Assembly: GCA_946636615.1 (NCBI GenBank)
Contig: CAMPBE010000005.1
Span: 1-61,447 of the forward strand
Length of the DNA stretch: 61,447 nt
Source of the DNA: an uncultured bacterium
GTDB taxonomy: Bacteria > Cyanobacteriota > Vampirovibrionia > Gastranaerophilales > Gastranaerophilaceae
Reading direction: 5' to 3'
The notes beneath the pieces were generated by a model. It had not been told where the DNA came from, searched no databases, and saw only the letters and a program-made list of their open reading frames with translations. A program made the position numbers and the translations under genes. Each line of letters opens with the position of its first letter. Within the stretch, counting starts at the first letter, position 1. Below are positions 8,504 through 18,145 of this stretch, one piece after another.

Positions 8504-10267
8504 ATGATTACAGAAACAGTTTTAAGCACGATTAAAAATCCTGATGATTTAAAGAAGTTGTCAATTTCTCAAATGAATACTCTTGCAGATGAAATGCGAG
8601 AACTAATTATAAAAAAAGTAAACACAACCGGCGGACATATGGGACCAAATTTAGGAATATTGGAAACTACAATAGCCTTTCATTATGTCTTTAATTCACC
8701 TGTAGACCAGATAGTTTTTGATGTTTCTCACCAATGCTATCCTCATAAAATTTTGACCGGCAGAAAAGAGGGATTTACCGATCCTGACAAATACCTCAAA
8801 TACACAGGTTACACAGCACCTCAAGAAAGTGTTCACGATCTATTTACCGTAGGACACACATCTACTGCGGCAAGTTTGGCTTGCGGTCTTGCAAAAGCTA
8901 GAGATTTGAAAGGCAAAAAATATAACGTAGTTGCACTCGTTGGTGACGGTTCTTTGAGCGGCGGTGAAGCTCTTGAAGGTATTGATAATGCTGCGACATT
9001 AGGCTCAAATATTATTATAATAATCAACGACAACGATATGTCGATTGCAGAAAATCATGGCGGCGTTTACTCTAACTTAAAAGAACTTAGAGATACTAAA
9101 GGACAATCTTCAAACAATTTCTTTAAAACTCTCGGTTTTGAATATTTGTACGTTGAAGAAGGTAATAATATAGAAAAACTTATTGATGCATTCAAACAGG
9201 TAAAAGACACAACAAAACCGACTATTGTTCACATCCACACACAAAAGGGACACGGTTTGGCTGTTGCGGAAGAAAACAGAGAAGCATTCCATTGGATTCT
9301 ACCTCACACACTTGATGCAAAGCCAACTGAGCCTGCAGAATTTCAAGAAGATTACAATTCAATTACAAAAGATTTTATACTAAATAAAATTCAAGAAAAC
9401 AAAACAACAATTGCTGTTTGCGCGGGCACTCCCGGGGTATTTGGATTCACTCCCGAATACAGAACAAAGCTCGGCAAAAACTATACAGATGTTGGCATTG
9501 CAGAAGAACATGCGGTAGCTTATTCATCAGCGTTAGCAAAAGCAGGAGCAAAGCCGATATTGAATTTGATGAGCTCATTTGTTCAAAGAACTTATGACCA
9601 AATGTCGCAGGATTTATGTTTAAACAATTCTCCAATTACAATGCTCATTCATTGGGGTGGAATATCACCTGCAGACTGTACACATCTTTGTACTTTTGAT
9701 ATTCCTTTAATAAGTAATATTCCAAATATGGTATATCTTGCACCTACCTGCAAAGAAGAATATCTTGCAATGCTTGAATATTCATATAACCAAAATGAAC
9801 ACCCCGTAGCGATAAGAGTTCCGTCAGCTCCCCTTTATTCAACAGGAATGAAAGATGAAACAGATTATTCTGTTTTAAATAAATTCAAAGTTACTGAAAA
9901 AGGTGAAAAGGTCGCAATTATCGGATTGGGTGATTTCTTTGAACTCGGTAAATCTGTAAAAACAGAACTGAAAAATCGTTTTGGATTTGATGCTACATTG
10001 ATTAATCCGAAATTTATTACAGGTATAGATAAAGAACTTTTAGAATCTCTGAAACAAAATCATTCCGTTGTAATTACTCTTGAAAACGGAGAACTCGACG
10101 GAGGCTTTGGCGAAAAGATTACAAGATTCTATGGCAATTCTGATATCAAAGTTCTGAATTATGGTTCATTTAAAGAATTTTCAGACAGAACACCTTATGA
10201 TGAGCTAATGACACGTTATCGTTTGAAACCCGAATTGATTGCAGATGATTTAAAAAATATCATATAA
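8504..10267 (+). CDS. dxs: 1-deoxy-D-xylulose-5-phosphate synthase-like transketolase
   Basis: This thiamine-diphosphate enzyme would condense pyruvate and glyceraldehyde-3-phosphate for the MEP isoprenoid pathway. At 587 residues it is somewhat short (usual about 620). It keeps GGHMGPNLG, the HQCYPHKILTGR segment, the ThDP/Mg site GDGSLSGGEA...NDND, and the DVGIAEEHAV segment with the catalytic Glu. The canonical GLSGF region after the first barrel is replaced by a different sequence (GYTAPQES), so this is a divergent Dxs-like branch. SD AAGGAGAG precedes the ATG; TATAAT lies at 8477-8482. A terminator follows immediately. Confidence 0.85.
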   Translation: MITETVLSTIKNPDDLKKLSISQMNTLADEMRELIIKKVNTTGGHMGPNLGILETTIAFHYVFNSPVDQIVFDVSHQCYPHKILTGRKEGFTDPDKYLKYTGYTAPQESVHDLFTVGHTSTAASLACGLAKARDLKGKKYNVVALVGDGSLSGGEALEGIDNAATLGSNIIIIINDNDMSIAENHGGVYSNLKELRDTKGQSSNNFFKTLGFEYLYVEEGNNIEKLIDAFKQVKDTTKPTIVHIHTQKGHGLAVAEENREAFHWILPHTLDAKPTEPAEFQEDYNSITKDFILNKIQENKTTIAVCAGTPGVFGFTPEYRTKLGKNYTDVGIAEEHAVAYSSALAKAGAKPILNLMSSFVQRTYDQMSQDLCLNNSPITMLIHWGGISPADCTHLCTFDIPLISNIPNMVYLAPTCKEEYLAMLEYSYNQNEHPVAIRVPSAPLYSTGMKDETDYSVLNKFKVTEKGEKVAIIGLGDFFELGKSVKTELKNRFGFDATLINPKFITGIDKELLESLKQNHSVVITLENGELDGGFGEKITRFYGNSDIKVLNYGSFKEFSDRTPYDELMTRYRLKPELIADDLKNII

Positions 10268-10268
10268 T

Positions 10269-10298
10269 AAAAAGGCGGGTTAAATCCCGTCTTTTTTA
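10269..10298 (+). terminator. Rho-independent terminator of dxs
   Basis: The stem GGCGGG/CCCGTC with loop TTAAAT is followed by CTTTTTTATT on the plus strand, directly after the dxs stop. It overlaps the last codons of the convergent gene that ends at 10280. Confidence 0.8.
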
Positions 10299-11077
10299 TT
10301 TTCCAAAAAATTATTTATTTTATTCAATACTTCAAGACACTCTTTTTTGTTCGTAAAATCCGTAACAGCTTCTTGCAACCCCCAATTTCTTGTTAAATAT
10401 GTCAGAGTGTATGTAATATTCATTTTATTGAAATAAGAAAACTCTTTTATGTTTGAGTAGTCTACTTTTTTAACGGACTTTCTGAATAAATATGTATAAA
10501 TAATATTCATTGACTTGTCATCAAAAATCAAATCAACTTCTATAGGTATTGTAAAAATTAAAACTACCGACGCAATTAATAAAATAAAAGGTATAATTTG
10601 TAAAATACCAATCTTTTTGGGCAAATCTCCGGTGTCTATAGAGAACCCGTTTATTTTATCATTTTTTAAAAATTTCTCGTTGTTTTTAAGCTCGTTAAAC
10701 CTGTTCACAATCCACTGTAACAAGTCACCTCTGTATGTATATGTATAAATTTGAATGTTCTTATATTGATTTTCAATTTTACAAGGAATTCTTATATTAT
10801 AAGTGCAACTTCCATAGTGGCAACCGACAGTATTTCTGTATGCGTCACCGATAATTGAAGAAAGCGGAAATTCTTGTACTTTTTTGCCAAAAAATAATCT
10901 TGATTCCTCAATTCTGCATAAATCTTTTGCTTTTTCACAGGATATTTTTACACTTTGGTTGTTACTGATATATGTGCTGAGTGAAAACAACCCGATAAGC
11001 AGACATGTTATGAATACAACTGCAATTGCTCTGAAATAGAAATTTTTGTGATTTGTATTTATCCGCAGATTTTCCAT
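10280..11077 (-). CDS. Hypothetical two-TM membrane protein
   Basis: A 265-residue protein with a cytosolic N-terminus, TM1 at about 14-35, an extracytoplasmic region of about 120 residues with several Cys (including the pair in GCHYGSC), TM2 at about 157-177 and a C-terminal domain with alternating strands. The C-terminal part has the hydrophobicity pattern of small membrane-bound PH-like domains, but I cannot name a family. It converges on dxs and diverges from atpD. Confidence 0.65.
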   Translation of the reverse strand: MENLRINTNHKNFYFRAIAVVFITCLLIGLFSLSTYISNNQSVKISCEKAKDLCRIEESRLFFGKKVQEFPLSSIIGDAYRNTVGCHYGSCTYNIRIPCKIENQYKNIQIYTYTYRGDLLQWIVNRFNELKNNEKFLKNDKINGFSIDTGDLPKKIGILQIIPFILLIASVVLIFTIPIEVDLIFDDKSMNIIYTYLFRKSVKKVDYSNIKEFSYFNKMNITYTLTYLTRNWGLQEAVTDFTNKKECLEVLNKINNFLENKKDGI

Positions 11078-11106
11078 ACGGTAATAATAGCATATTTCCT
11101 ATATAT

Positions 11107-11135
11107 TTGCCAATTTTTTTTTGTTATTATATAAT
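11107..11135 (+). promoter_or_regulatory. Sigma-70-type promoter of atpD
   Basis: TTGCCA (11107-11112), a 17-base spacer and TATAAT (11130-11135) place the transcription start near 11142, with AAGGAGATA as ribosome binding site before the ATG at 11159. Confidence 0.75.
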
Positions 11136-11155
11136 AAGCTTAACCAAGGAGATAG

Positions 11156-12562
<1,407 letters not shown>

Positions 12563-12573
12563 GGCGGATAAAA

Positions 12574-12966
12574 ATGCATTTGAAAATAATTACACATGAA
12601 AAAGTTGTATTTGATGAAGAAGTCGATGAAATTTATACAAAAACCATTGACGGTGAAATTGGTATATTAAAAAACCATGTTCCAATAATGTCAGCTCTTG
12701 ATATAGGTGTTACAAGAGCTATGCAAAAAGGCGAAACAAAATCTTTTACAACAATGGGTGGTGTAATACAATTTAAAGACGACGAGGCATTGATTTTGAC
12801 TCCGACCGCAGAAAGCGGTAGTGAAATTGATGTTACAAGAGCAAAAGAAGCTTTAAAACGTGCGAAGGCAAGACTAGCCGAATCGCAAGCGAGAATTGAC
12901 GCCAAAAGAGCAGAAGCAGCTGTTGCAAGAGCCATGGCAAGACTAAAAGCCACTTTGAATGAATAG
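12574..12966 (+). CDS. atpC: F0F1 ATP synthase subunit epsilon
   Basis: The 130-residue central-stalk subunit has an N-terminal beta-sandwich (HLKIITHEKVVFDEEVD, GEIGILKNHVPIMSAL) and a C-terminal Ala/Arg-rich helical hairpin (about 88-130) of the regulatory type. SD AAGGCGG lies before the ATG. It is co-transcribed with atpD and lies two bases before the chromate-transporter pair. Confidence 0.95.
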   Translation: MHLKIITHEKVVFDEEVDEIYTKTIDGEIGILKNHVPIMSALDIGVTRAMQKGETKSFTTMGGVIQFKDDEALILTPTAESGSEIDVTRAKEALKRAKARLAESQARIDAKRAEAAVARAMARLKATLNE

Positions 12967-12968
12967 CT

Positions 12969-13529
12969 ATGAACAAATCTGTATACCAAATTTTTAAAAC
13001 ATTTTTTAAAGTCGGAACACTATTACTAGGCGGTGGATATGTAATATTACCGCTTTTGCAGTCTGAACTTGTAGATAAGTTAAATTGGATTGAAGATGAT
13101 GAATTATGCGAATACTACGCACTAGGCCAAAGTATCCCCGGTATTATAGCCGCTAATGTTTCTATTTTTGTCGGATACAAACTAAGAGGAATTAGTGGGG
13201 CTTTAGCTGCAATTATCGGAATCACGTTACCTGCATTTATTGCTATTGTAATTTTAGCAAGAATTATGGTAGAAATAGTTCATTTAAAATTTATTCAGAG
13301 CATATTTTGGGGTGTCGGAATTGGTGTTTTGATGCTGATATTCCTTGCAGTAAAAGAAATATGGAAAAAAAGTGTAATTGATAAATTTTCTTGCTGGATA
13401 TTTTTCGTCACTTTTATTTTGTCAACTTGTTTTAAAGCACCACCTGCGGTATTAATAATTTTCGCAATATTTATTGGACTGTGGCTTGAATTTACAAACA
13501 GGATAGAGCACGGAGACAAGACCGAATGA
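12969..13529 (+). CDS. chrA: Chromate transporter, first half-protein (ChrA N-type)
   Basis: The 186-residue protein has the CHR domain signature LLLGGGYVILPLLQ near the start and YYALGQSIPGIIAANVSIFVGY, then several membrane helices. Short-chain CHR proteins work as heteromeric pairs; this one overlaps the next by ATGA (13526-13529). It starts two bases after the atpC stop without a clear Shine-Dalgarno, so translation is probably coupled to atpC. The natural substrate may be another oxyanion; chromate is only the family name. Confidence 0.88.
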   Translation: MNKSVYQIFKTFFKVGTLLLGGGYVILPLLQSELVDKLNWIEDDELCEYYALGQSIPGIIAANVSIFVGYKLRGISGALAAIIGITLPAFIAIVILARIMVEIVHLKFIQSIFWGVGIGVLMLIFLAVKEIWKKSVIDKFSCWIFFVTFILSTCFKAPPAVLIIFAIFIGLWLEFTNRIEHGDKTE

Positions 13530-14059
13530 TTACATATTTAAAATTATTTTTAGAATTTTTTCATATAGGTCTGTTTTCATTCGGAGGCGGATATGCAACT
13601 TTGCCTTTTTTATACCATATTGCAGAAATTCACAAATGGTACACGACAAAACAACTTTCAGATATGATTGCACTTTCATCAATTACCCCCGGACCGGTTG
13701 GGGTGAATGTTGCGACATTTGCAGGCTTTAGTACGGCAGGCATTGATGGTGCTGCAATTGCAACAATTTCCGTTATTTTACCGTCATTTATAATTGTTTT
13801 GATTGTTTCAAAAATATTAGATAAATTCAAGCAAAACAGATACGTAAAATCTGTTATTTACACACTAAAACCTACAGGATGCGGATTACTTGCTGCTGTG
13901 GGAGTTGATATGTTTGTACATAACATAAATTTATTTGGAATGATATTGTTAGCCTGCTTATTTATTGCAAGTCTTACAGAAAAACGAGACCCTATATTTT
14001 ATCTTGCAATATCTGCAATAGCAGGGTTATTCGCAGGATATTTTAATTTGACATATTAA
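13526..14059 (+). CDS. chrA: Chromate transporter, second half-protein (ChrA C-type)
   Basis: The 177-residue partner repeats the CHR signature FSFGGGYATLPFLYH and ALSSITPGPVGVNVATFAG, followed by membrane helices. Because each half carries its own full motif set and start, this is the normal two-gene form, not a frameshifted single gene. Its last 17 bases overlap the convergent comM gene. Confidence 0.88.
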   Translation: MITYLKLFLEFFHIGLFSFGGGYATLPFLYHIAEIHKWYTTKQLSDMIALSSITPGPVGVNVATFAGFSTAGIDGAAIATISVILPSFIIVLIVSKILDKFKQNRYVKSVIYTLKPTGCGLLAAVGVDMFVHNINLFGMILLACLFIASLTEKRDPIFYLAISAIAGLFAGYFNLTY

Positions 14060-15575
14060 ACATTCTATATTGCAAAGCCTGCATAACGTGATTATGCTTA
14101 ATTTCTTTTGAGTTTTCTAAATCTGCAATTGTTCTTGCTAGTTTCAAAATTCTGTCGTATCGTCTACCGGATAATTGGTATTTTACAGATGCAATTTTCA
14201 TCATTTCATAACCTTGTTTATCAAGCTGACAATACTTCTTTAACAATTTTGTAGTTAATTCAGAATTTGTAAGTATTCCGTCATCTTTATATCTTTCAGC
14301 TTGAATTTTTCTGGCATTTACAACTCTTTTTCTTATAGCAGCAGATGATTCAGAATCTGCTTTTGTATTCATAAGTTCTTCGGCAGTTAATCTTGGAACT
14401 TCAACCTGCAAATCTATTCGATCCAACAAAGGGCCTGAGAGTCTTGATTGATAACGTGTTATTTGAAATTCAGAACACGTACATTGTTTTTCCTTATCAC
14501 CCAAATATCCGCAAGGACAAGGATTCATAGCTCCCAAAAGCATAAATTTTGCAGGATACTTTATAGAGTGTTTCGCTCTTGAGATAACTATCTCACCATC
14601 TTCAAGCGGTTGACGCAATACCTCTAATACATTACGGGGAAATTCAACCATTTCATCCAAAAACAAAACACCTCTGTGAGCTAATGTAATCTCACCAGGC
14701 TTAGGATTTGTACCACCACCTATTATACCGTTTGCAGATGCTGTATGATGAACCGCTCTGTATGGACGTTTTGTCATCAAAGGATTGTCAGGTGATAGCA
14801 AACCTGATATACTATAAATTTTTGTCAAATCCAAAGCTTCTTGCAATTCCAATGGAGGTAAAATAGATGCAAAACATTTAGCCATAAGCGTTTTACCCGA
14901 TCCCGGAGAACCTATCATTAGCATATTATGTCCGCCTGCAGCAGCTATTTCAAGAGCTTTCTTAGCTTTTTGCTGACCTTTTACATCTTTAAAATCATAA
15001 ATATATTCCTGTTCAGAAGCTTCAGACAAATATTTATTAATATCAATTTCTGTTTTTGAAATTTTATTATCAGTAAAATGACCAACAACTTCTCCTAAAG
15101 AATTTGCGCCATAAACATTTATTTCACTAGCCAATGCAGCCTCAAATGCATTAGATTTTGGAACTATTACATTTTTTATACCTAACTCTTTTAATCCTAA
15201 TATTATTGGCAAAACTCCATTTACACTGCGCAAAGTTCCATCTAACGACAATTCACCAACAAAAGCATAATCCTTTATATCATTTTCTAACAAAACTTCT
15301 TCTTCAGTCAAAAGACCTATCGCTATAGGTAAATCAAAATTTGAGCCTTCTTTTTTTAAATCTGCGGGTGCTAGATTTATCACAACTTTTTTTACCGGAA
15401 AAGTATATCCCGAATTTTTAATTGCAGACCTTACCCTATCTCTTGCTTCCGTTATAGCTGCATCAGGCAAACCTACAATAGAAAAAGATGGAAGACCATT
15501 TAAAACATCTGTCTCAACAGATACTTTATAGGCATTCAAACCAATAACCGTAGCAGTAGTAACCTTATTTACCAT
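14043..15575 (-). CDS. comM: ComM/YifB family Mg-chelatase-like AAA+ ATPase
   Basis: A 510-residue helicase-like protein involved in branch migration during natural transformation in species where it was studied. N-terminal domain: TATVIGLNAYKVSVETDV and the NLAPADLKKEG segment (Lon-type fold). The AAA+ domain has Walker A GSPGSGKT, the LFLDEMVEF Walker B, and a four-Cys insertion (CPCGYLGDKEKQCTC). Start chosen at the ATG at 15575: the longer ORF would need a TTG lying inside a -10 box. TATAAT ends six bases before this ATG and no Shine-Dalgarno is seen, suggesting a leaderless message. Confidence 0.93.
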   Translation of the reverse strand: MVNKVTTATVIGLNAYKVSVETDVLNGLPSFSIVGLPDAAITEARDRVRSAIKNSGYTFPVKKVVINLAPADLKKEGSNFDLPIAIGLLTEEEVLLENDIKDYAFVGELSLDGTLRSVNGVLPIILGLKELGIKNVIVPKSNAFEAALASEINVYGANSLGEVVGHFTDNKISKTEIDINKYLSEASEQEYIYDFKDVKGQQKAKKALEIAAAGGHNMLMIGSPGSGKTLMAKCFASILPPLELQEALDLTKIYSISGLLSPDNPLMTKRPYRAVHHTASANGIIGGGTNPKPGEITLAHRGVLFLDEMVEFPRNVLEVLRQPLEDGEIVISRAKHSIKYPAKFMLLGAMNPCPCGYLGDKEKQCTCSEFQITRYQSRLSGPLLDRIDLQVEVPRLTAEELMNTKADSESSAAIRKRVVNARKIQAERYKDDGILTNSELTTKLLKKYCQLDKQGYEMMKIASVKYQLSGRRYDRILKLARTIADLENSKEIKHNHVMQALQYRMFNMSN

Positions 15576-15581
15576 ATAATA

Positions 15582-15587
15582 ATTATA
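15582..15587 (-). promoter_or_regulatory. -10 box of comM, leaderless-type
   Basis: TATAAT on the minus strand ends six bases before the ATG at 15575, so the start of transcription is predicted at or next to the A of the ATG. A good -35 is not visible. Confidence 0.55.
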
Positions 15588-15628
15588 CAACAAATTTAAA
15601 AGATTATTGTATATTCAAAAAGAAAAAA

Positions 15629-17203
15629 CTATTTCTTACCTTTTGAATAATCTGCAACACCGGGGAATTCATTTGAACCGGTTGACATTTTTGTTATCCA
15701 ATATTGGATTTTGGGAATAAACGTAGACAAGAATGCTGCGGAAATAACAAAACCCAATCCCCAATTAAATGCGTTTTTAGCATAATTTTCACGGCAAGCC
15801 TTATTTATCAAATCTTTTGTTATTTCACCATTTTTGGCTTTTTTAATTACTGATTCAACATATTTTTCAATTTCTTTCTGTTTCTTTACAAATGTTTCTT
15901 TTGATATAAATGAAAATTCATTATCAAATATTGGTTCACTAATTTTTCCGGTAAATAAATTTTGATCTGATGTTGAGCACCTAAACACATTTTTCAAAAA
16001 TTCAGGCATATTTATTGCACCATCGGTAAATACATCAAGAACCTGTTTTTCTGACAATACAGCTTTGCCATCCAATTTTGGTTGCAATTCTGACATACCT
16101 TTTGCGGTCTTTTTAAATTTTTCTATATCTACATTACTATATTTATCTTTTACTTCAGATAAAAGCTCATTAAATTTATCAAGCTCAATAACTCCGTTAC
16201 CGGTTCTAAGTTCTTTAGAAATAGATGGTGTTATAAATGCTTTATTATCAGGATTACCTAAAACAAATTCTTTAAAAGCTTCCGTTTTCATTGGGCCGCC
16301 GTTTGCGTCTATAACAGCATTCATATGATCTGATATTTGTTTTGCAGCTACAGGATCCAATCTTGACGAAGAACCATCCTGCAATTTATTTAATATCATC
16401 GCAATTACAGGCATATTAAACATATAGAAATAACTAGAAGATATATCACGGAAAAGAACTTCATTTCTTTCATATTTATTTCTTGCGCTAACCCCTCGTC
16501 CTACCCAAACTCCAAAATCAGTGGACAATAACCCATATTTAGGATTATTTTCAAAACTGTACGCCAAAGACATCAAAGTTTGCGGATTTACTGCCCCGAA
16601 AGAAACTTTATCTTTGTCCTTATTTAAAAATTTGTCCATTGAATATTGTTGCGATGTTGATTTTTGTTTATTTTCTGCAGGTTGAGATGGTTCCTGAGCT
16701 TTTTTCTTTAGCAAATATTTTGTAATACCCTGATTTACTTTTGGCAAAACAAGTCCAACCAAGCAGTTTGCAAGTATTATACTTGTCATCACTTTGCCAA
16801 ACTTGTAACGGGCTATCATTTTTTCAGCTTTATCAGGATTAGTTTTTAATTCTTTTTGGAATTTATTAATATAATTTTTAACAGGATTTCTTAAACTATC
16901 ACGACCGGTATCAAAATCTGTTTTTGGCAATTTAAATACTTTTTTACCAATATATTTATCAATTAGTGAATTAAATACAGGAACTCCACTAAACCAGAAC
17001 ATTGCACCAATAAATTCTTCAGTTAATCGCTCTCTTGCTTCGGTAAACCCACCTCTTTTATAAGCTTGGTATGTTCTTCCACCCTCTACAAAAGCTTCCA
17101 AGAGCATGACAGGTACAATCGAACGGCTAGCAAATCCTTTTACGAACTTACGTCCATAACTAAAATCTTTTAATGTTTGATTTGGGGTTACTCTTATTTC
17201 CAT
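15629..17203 (-). CDS. Large lineage-specific membrane-associated protein
   Basis: A 524-residue protein I do not recognise. A hydrophobic segment lies at about residues 132-153, followed by a Lys/Gln/Ser-rich linker (165-195), and another close to the C-terminus (about 485-505); the middle is soluble and Lys-rich. It contains an internal KVSFGAV segment near residue 200 resembling the N-terminal Ser-Phe tags noted in other proteins of this window. The closest neighbour in style is the divergently transcribed 250-residue protein at 17393, also with glycine-rich hydrophobic segments. Function unknown. Confidence 0.6.
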   Translation of the reverse strand: MEIRVTPNQTLKDFSYGRKFVKGFASRSIVPVMLLEAFVEGGRTYQAYKRGGFTEARERLTEEFIGAMFWFSGVPVFNSLIDKYIGKKVFKLPKTDFDTGRDSLRNPVKNYINKFQKELKTNPDKAEKMIARYKFGKVMTSIILANCLVGLVLPKVNQGITKYLLKKKAQEPSQPAENKQKSTSQQYSMDKFLNKDKDKVSFGAVNPQTLMSLAYSFENNPKYGLLSTDFGVWVGRGVSARNKYERNEVLFRDISSSYFYMFNMPVIAMILNKLQDGSSSRLDPVAAKQISDHMNAVIDANGGPMKTEAFKEFVLGNPDNKAFITPSISKELRTGNGVIELDKFNELLSEVKDKYSNVDIEKFKKTAKGMSELQPKLDGKAVLSEKQVLDVFTDGAINMPEFLKNVFRCSTSDQNLFTGKISEPIFDNEFSFISKETFVKKQKEIEKYVESVIKKAKNGEITKDLINKACRENYAKNAFNWGLGFVISAAFLSTFIPKIQYWITKMSTGSNEFPGVADYSKGKK

Positions 17204-17360
17204 ATATTTTCCGCAAATATATAATTATGGTGAAAACTAAATTTTGCCATGTTAGACTATTTTATTAAAAAAATGTTACATTAAAATAGTAATATTTACA
17301 CTAATTAAGAATTGTTACATTTTATCTCCAAAGTAACAATGTTTTTTATTCAGTGTTTTT

Positions 17361-17368
17361 GCTATAAT
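17361..17368 (+). promoter_or_regulatory. Extended -10 promoter of the 17393 gene
   Basis: TG, one base, then TATAAT (TGCTATAAT at 17360-17368) gives an extended -10. Transcription would start near 17375, leaving an 18-base leader that contains GGAG before the ATG at 17393. Confidence 0.6.
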
Positions 17369-17392
17369 TGCAAGCAAGAATGGAGTGTGTAA

Positions 17393-18145
17393 ATGGTAGT
17401 CGGTGCAATATCCACAACAGACCCAAAGCGAGATCAAAAAATAAAGCTTAAAGTAGCTGCAACAACAGCATTGGCTGTAAGCGGGGCTTTTGCACATATT
17501 GCACATCGTCAAGGATTTTCATTAAAACCATCTTCAATAAAGAACACTCCCGTTAAAGATTGGGCTATCTTTAGGCTATATGATAAAAATAACCCGATGA
17601 AAAAAGATATAACCCTTGAGGGTAAAGAAATATTAGAGCTTGCATCTACATCTGTTGCAGGCGGATTAGCAGGTGGGCTTTTGTTTGATGATAAAAAATA
17701 CAGAAAATCTAAGCTAAGGGAAGCAGTAAATCAGCTTTTGGGCAATGTTATGGTTCCTGTAGCATGTGTTTGGGGAATTTCTGAATTATATAAAAAAAAT
17801 AAATCCTCAATTATGAATTTAGTTCCACAGATTAAAGAAACAGGAAAAGCCTCAAAAATTTTCAACAAGACATTAAAAGCTATTCCATTCTCGGTAGCAA
17901 CACTTGGGGCATTGACTGCAGGAATATTTGCAGGCAACAGAGTTTCTAATTTTTTAAATGAAAAAGTTTTTAAGAAAAAGGTTGAACGAGGTGTCCAAGT
18001 TTCTGATTTTGCTCCGCATGTAGATGATATAGGTATGGCTGTTTCTCTAATGGCAGACAAATCAAAAACAGCATCATTAATCCAAAGAACTGTTCCGTTG
18101 TTCTTGTGCGTTCCAGGATATGAAACCGGTACACATAGAGATTAA
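17393..18145 (+). CDS. Hypothetical protein with glycine-rich hydrophobic segments
   Basis: A 250-residue protein without a known domain. Hydrophobic, Ala/Gly-rich segments lie at about 20-36, 83-98, 118-135 and 175-192, separated by Lys-rich stretches. This is compatible with a polytopic or peripheral membrane protein. It ends with a conserved-looking VPLFLCVPGYETGTHRD-type tail. SD GGAG is present. Its last 4 bases overlap the convergent gene at 18142. The pattern resembles the 15629 protein, and the two may act together (inference from position only). Confidence 0.6.
   Translation: MVVGAISTTDPKRDQKIKLKVAATTALAVSGAFAHIAHRQGFSLKPSSIKNTPVKDWAIFRLYDKNNPMKKDITLEGKEILELASTSVAGGLAGGLLFDDKKYRKSKLREAVNQLLGNVMVPVACVWGISELYKKNKSSIMNLVPQIKETGKASKIFNKTLKAIPFSVATLGALTAGIFAGNRVSNFLNEKVFKKKVERGVQVSDFAPHVDDIGMAVSLMADKSKTASLIQRTVPLFLCVPGYETGTHRD

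Noticed and set aside
12969-14059. Split chromate transporter as a frameshifted single gene
   Set aside because: Each half has a full CHR signature and its own start; two-gene short-chain forms are normal for the family.
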